DNA of 64,000 nt from Rhizorhabdus phycosphaerae (lineage in GTDB: Bacteria; Pseudomonadota; Alphaproteobacteria; Sphingomonadales; Sphingomonadaceae). Shown piece after piece: positions 60,934-64,000 of this stretch. The DNA is taken from NCBI RefSeq assembly GCF_011044255.1, contig NZ_CP049107.1, positions 3,407,001 to 3,471,000 on the forward strand. Reading direction: 5' to 3'. Under the pieces are notes generated by a model. That model saw only the letters and a list, made by a program, of their open reading frames with translations, was not told the origin of the DNA and searched no databases. Each line of letters opens with the position of its first letter. Positions within the stretch are counted from its first letter, which is position 1. Both the position numbers and the translations under genes were made by a program.

Positions 60934-62619
60934 ATGCTCGATCTGGTGATACGCAATGGCCTGGTCTGCGACGGCAGCGGCGCACCGGCCTTTAGGGGCG
61001 ACGTCGCGGTGCGCGACGGACGCATCGTGGCGATCGGTGAAATCCAGGGTGAGGCGCGCGAGACGGTCGACGCGGGCGGGCGGGTCATCGCCCCCGGCTT
61101 CATCGATCCGCATACCCATTATGATGCCCAACTAGTCTGGGACGGGCAGGCGCAGCCCTCCCTCGAACATGGCGTAACCACGGTGATGCCGGGCAATTGC
61201 TCGCTCAGCCTGGCGCCGCTCAAGGCCGAGCATCGCGAGTTGCTGGGCGCTACCTTTCGCAAGATCGAGGAGATGCCCAAGAACGCCTTCGACGCAGGCC
61301 TGACCTGGTCGTGGGAGAGCTTCGCCGACTATCTCGCGGCGATCAAACCGCGGCTCGGCGTCAACGTCGCGCCGCTGGTCGGGCACAGCCTGCTGCGGCT
61401 GTGGGTGATGGGCCTCGATGCCCGTGAGCGGGCGGCGACCGATGCCGAGATCACGCAGATGCGCGTTCTCCTTGCCGAATGCCTTGATGCTGGCGCAGTC
61501 GGGATGAGCGGCTCGTGGGTCGACATCGATCATGAAAACCGTCCGGTGCCTGCACGCATGGCCGAACCGGCCGAACTCGACGCCCTGTGCGCGACGCTCG
61601 GCAAGAAGGGCGGCATCCTGCAGATGGTCCCCGAATTCTGGGACGCTGACATGCTCTGCGCGCGGATCGACCTCCTTGCCGATCTGTCGCGCAAGCATGG
61701 CATTTCGACGACCTTCTCACCGCTGTTCGACAGCAACGCCTCGCCCGAACTGGTCGGCATCGCCCTCGACCGGATCCGGTTGCAGAGCGCCCATGGCGCG
61801 CGCGTCGTGCCGCAGATGCAGACCCGGCCGATCGATCTGTCCTTCGACCTCGGTGCGCCGATGTCGACCTTCGCGACGCTGCCGGGCTGGTGGGCGATGA
61901 CCCTGCTGCCGCACGACGAAAAGCTCGCTGTCTTGCGCGATCCGGAACGGCGGCAGGCTCTGGCGGCGGAGATGGACAATTTCTTCATGCCGATAGGCCT
62001 GCAGATCGACTTCGCCGACGCCTATGTGAAGCGGATGGGAACCCCTGATGCGGCGCTGATGGGCCGGCGCGTGGGTGACCTTGCCGAGGAACGCGGATGC
62101 CACATCGCCGAGGTGATCATCGACATCGCGCTCGCCGATAATCTCGCCACCTCCTACGGGCTCGACGCGATCGGTCATAATGACGACGCCAAGATCGCCA
62201 AGATGCTGGCGGACCCGCTGATCGGCATCGGTGCGGGCGATGGCGGGGCCCATGTCACCAATTTCGCCACCTATGGCGACACCGGCTATCTGTTCAGCCG
62301 CTATGTCCGCGGCTTCGGGGCGATGCCGTTGGAGACTGCGGTGCGCAAGCTGACCCATGACGTGGCGCAGGTGTGGGGCCTGCGCGACCGCGGCCTGCTG
62401 CGACCGGGCTATGCGGCCGACATCGTGCTGTTCGATCCCCAGACGATCGATCGCGGCCCGGAGATCGCCGTGGAGGATCTGCCCGCTCCGGGCTTCCGCT
62501 ACATCCGCCGCGCCAGCGGCATCGACCGCGTCTTCGTCAACGGCGTGCAGGCCTATAGCCGGGACGACGGCTATGCCCCGGCGCGCGCCGGCCAGATCAC
62601 CGAAAGGCAGAGTGCATGA
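60934..62619 (+). CDS. Amidohydrolase, N-acyl-D-amino-acid deacylase-like
   Basis: A 561-residue amidohydrolase-superfamily protein. H60-T-H62 in GFIDPHTHYDAQ binds metal, C89 in MPGNCSLS matches the bridging Cys of D-aminoacylases, and GDGGAHVTNFATYG near 438 is the late Asp/His block. ATG 60934 follows AGGAGGGA. Substrate unknown: amide bonds of D-amino acids are classic, but many relatives in catabolic clusters act on other amides or lactones. It leads an operon with two small proteins and a Coq4-like gene. Confidence 0.9.
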   Translation: MLDLVIRNGLVCDGSGAPAFRGDVAVRDGRIVAIGEIQGEARETVDAGGRVIAPGFIDPHTHYDAQLVWDGQAQPSLEHGVTTVMPGNCSLSLAPLKAEHRELLGATFRKIEEMPKNAFDAGLTWSWESFADYLAAIKPRLGVNVAPLVGHSLLRLWVMGLDARERAATDAEITQMRVLLAECLDAGAVGMSGSWVDIDHENRPVPARMAEPAELDALCATLGKKGGILQMVPEFWDADMLCARIDLLADLSRKHGISTTFSPLFDSNASPELVGIALDRIRLQSAHGARVVPQMQTRPIDLSFDLGAPMSTFATLPGWWAMTLLPHDEKLAVLRDPERRQALAAEMDNFFMPIGLQIDFADAYVKRMGTPDAALMGRRVGDLAEERGCHIAEVIIDIALADNLATSYGLDAIGHNDDAKIAKMLADPLIGIGAGDGGAHVTNFATYGDTGYLFSRYVRGFGAMPLETAVRKLTHDVAQVWGLRDRGLLRPGYAADIVLFDPQTIDRGPEIAVEDLPAPGFRYIRRASGIDRVFVNGVQAYSRDDGYAPARAGQITERQSA

Positions 62620-62834
62620 GCGTTTCGCTTCCCCCGCGCCGTCGCTTCATCCAGCCGCAGAGCGGCGACGACTGGCCGAGCATCGCCGCGCGGGTGATGC
62701 CTGACACCCCGGTCGAGGCGGCGGTCGAGCAACTCAAGAGCTGGAACCTGTTCCTCGTCTTCCGCCCGGCCAGCGTGATCACGCCGTCGGACATCTTGTT
62801 CATCGAGCCGCCGCAGGCGCCTGCCGGGGCGTGA
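62616..62834 (+). CDS. Small LysM-like protein
   Basis: A 72-residue protein without signal peptide. Its pattern DDWPSIAARVMPDTPVEAAV, then LKSWN, then TPSDILFIEPP has the order of a LysM domain (W-x-S-I-A, L-x-x-W-N, P-x-D-x-L-x-I), though it would be cytoplasmic. It overlaps the amidohydrolase stop (ATGA) and the following small gene (GTGA). LysM homology is a pattern judgement from a short sequence; the function is unknown. Confidence 0.7.
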   Translation: MSVSLPPRRRFIQPQSGDDWPSIAARVMPDTPVEAAVEQLKSWNLFLVFRPASVITPSDILFIEPPQAPAGA

Positions 62835-63079
62835 GCGACGGGGCGATGATCGAAGCGCTGTGCCTGACGCCGACGCATGACGGCGAGGCCGCGCTGGTGA
62901 TCACCCTGCGCTTTGCCAATGGCGGGCGATCGAAGGTGCAGATCGATGCGGAGGGCATGCGCCGGGTGATGGCGCGCGCCGGGGTCGGCAACGCCGCCGA
63001 CCTGATCGGACGAAGCTGGGCGGTGCTCGACATCGAAGAGCCGGCCTTCATGACCAGAATGAAGCGAGAGGACAGCTGA
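62831..63079 (+). CDS. Small hypothetical protein
   Basis: An 82-residue acidic-basic mixed protein beginning with GTG overlapping the previous stop. Two beta-rich parts (LVITLRFANGGRSKVQID; SWAVLDIEEPAF) surround a short helix (AEGMRRVMARAG). No family recognised. Coupling by overlap at both ends (GTGA and TGATG) shows it is translated with the Coq4-like gene and probably assists it. Confidence 0.7.
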   Translation: MSDGAMIEALCLTPTHDGEAALVITLRFANGGRSKVQIDAEGMRRVMARAGVGNAADLIGRSWAVLDIEEPAFMTRMKREDS

Positions 63080-63912
63080 TGAACGTAGAAACCAATCTCG
63101 CGGCCGACGAAGCCGCCTATCTGATGGGCGCCGCCGAGCCGGTGACGTCGAGCGTGCTGATCAGCAATTCCAAATATCTGAACAGCCCGCTGTTCCGCGA
63201 CGTCTATGCGCAAATGGGACTGAAGCGCGACGGCCACGACCTGCCCGATGCCTATCTGATTCCGACGTTGTCGCGCGCCATGGGCGAGGTGGTCGATCCG
63301 GTGCGGACGATGGAGCTGCTGGCGGCCGAGAAGGCCCGGCTGCCCGAATTCGCTGCCTGGCTCGACGAGCGCTTCGTGTCCGACTTCACCGCCGAGCAGA
63401 CCGCGCATTGCGCGCCGGGCACACTGGGCGCGCGCATCCATGCCTTTATCGCGGAAAGCGGCTACCAGATCGATTTCCTGTTCAAGGATGCCCCGCGCAA
63501 CGATTATGAGTTCCTGCTCAAGCGGCGTGCACAGAACCACGACATCGAGCATATGGTCACCGGCCTCTGCCCGAGCCAGGTGGGCGAGATCGCGCTGATC
63601 GTCGCCAACACGATCGCCAACGCCAATTATTTCTCGACCGATTTCGCGCATGAGCTGAACCTCTACGGCACGGTGCTGATGTCGACCTCGCTCAGCCGCG
63701 CGGGGCTGCATTATCCCAAGGCGTTGCCGTCGCTCCTCGAGGGCTTCGCCCGGGGCTATGCGCTGGGGGCCAAGCAGAAGAAGCCGTTGTTCATGGTCCG
63801 CTGGGAGGACCATCTCGACCGCCAGATCGACGACATCCGGGCGGATTTCGGCTTCGAGGACGGTCCGGAGCCCGGCTATTGGGACTGGATCTTCAAGGTT
63901 TTCAAAGGCTGA
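63079..63912 (+). CDS. Coq4-like protein (second copy)
   Basis: A 277-residue Coq4-like protein with H154-D-I-E-H158 and G-E at 169-170. It shares with the copy at 16499 the blocks SSVLISNSKYLNS, CAPGTLG, NDYEFLLKRRAQNHDIEH and LHYPKALPSLLEGFARG, but is clearly diverged. The start overlaps the previous stop. Its operon contains no quinone gene. The same decarboxylase-type hypothesis as for the first copy applies. Confidence 0.85.
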   Translation: MNVETNLAADEAAYLMGAAEPVTSSVLISNSKYLNSPLFRDVYAQMGLKRDGHDLPDAYLIPTLSRAMGEVVDPVRTMELLAAEKARLPEFAAWLDERFVSDFTAEQTAHCAPGTLGARIHAFIAESGYQIDFLFKDAPRNDYEFLLKRRAQNHDIEHMVTGLCPSQVGEIALIVANTIANANYFSTDFAHELNLYGTVLMSTSLSRAGLHYPKALPSLLEGFARGYALGAKQKKPLFMVRWEDHLDRQIDDIRADFGFEDGPEPGYWDWIFKVFKG

Positions 63913-63937
63913 CTGCTGCAGGACGGGAGAGGAAGGC

Positions 63938-64000
63938 ATGACGACGACCACCGCGCTGAAGGGCCCCGAAGGGCTGTGTCGCAGCTACGGGCAGGCGATG
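63938..64000 (+). CDS. Start of next gene, cut by window end
   Basis: ATG 63938 has GGGAGAGGAAGG upstream and the frame stays open for 21 codons to the window end. The first residues (MTTTTALKGPEGLCRSYGQA) are too few to name a family. Spacing of 25 bases from the Coq4-like gene suggests the same operon. Confidence 0.55.
   Translation, partial: MTTTTALKGPEGLCRSYGQAM

Overview
The window is GC-rich, densely packed bacterial chromosome. Its style points to an alphaproteobacterium of the sphingomonad type: four TonB-dependent receptors with the EEIVVTA-like plug start, no porins, many SDR, SnoaL, EthD and alpha/beta-hydrolase genes, a LuxR-type regulator and a fused cysNC. That assignment is inferred from gene content. 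No gap between genes exceeds 300 bases, and no rRNA, tRNA, CRISPR array or insertion sequence is visible.

Most of the window (about 0.5-55.4 kb) reads as an accessory catabolic region for a steroid or bile-acid-like substrate. From left to right: an oxidoreductase tail; a FadD3-like CoA ligase; a KshA-like Rieske oxygenase with a divergent LysR regulator; two epoxide-hydrolase-like genes around an AhpD/CMD protein; a TIM-barrel isomerase; and two TonB receptors with an SDR. An AraC gene then precedes a nine-gene operon (14.7-24.8 kb): AtuA-like, Coq4-like, alpha/beta hydrolase, acyl-CoA synthetase, acyl-CoA dehydrogenase, MaoC-DUF35, second acyl-CoA dehydrogenase, MaoC, and an Ltp2-like thiolase/aldolase. 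The last five genes match the ChsE2/ChsH2/ChsE1/ChsH1/Ltp2 set that removes a three-carbon steroid side chain in actinobacteria.

The middle (24.8-44.9 kb) holds SDRs, four NTF2/SnoaL proteins (one strongly BaiE-like), an outer-membrane receptor/MFS/cytoplasmic sulfatase set, an OYE flavoprotein, three EthD-type proteins, an SRPBCC protein, a haloalkane-dehalogenase-like hydrolase and two Lrp/AsnC regulators. From 44.9 to 55.4 kb lie a KstD-family flavoprotein and a TonB receptor, divergent from an HsaA-HsaD-HsaE-HsaG-HsaF-KstD-type operon. This is the actinobacterial order for steroid A-ring meta-cleavage, without HsaC and HsaB.

The right end has a LuxR regulator, the housekeeping cysD-cysNC-cysQ sulfate-activation operon, a TetR regulator, and an operon of a D-aminoacylase-like amidohydrolase, two small proteins and a second Coq4-like protein running off the window.

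Nine promoter gaps carry copies or close variants of a TGCGTA element, some as inverted repeats. This suggests one regulator ties the scattered operons into one regulon.
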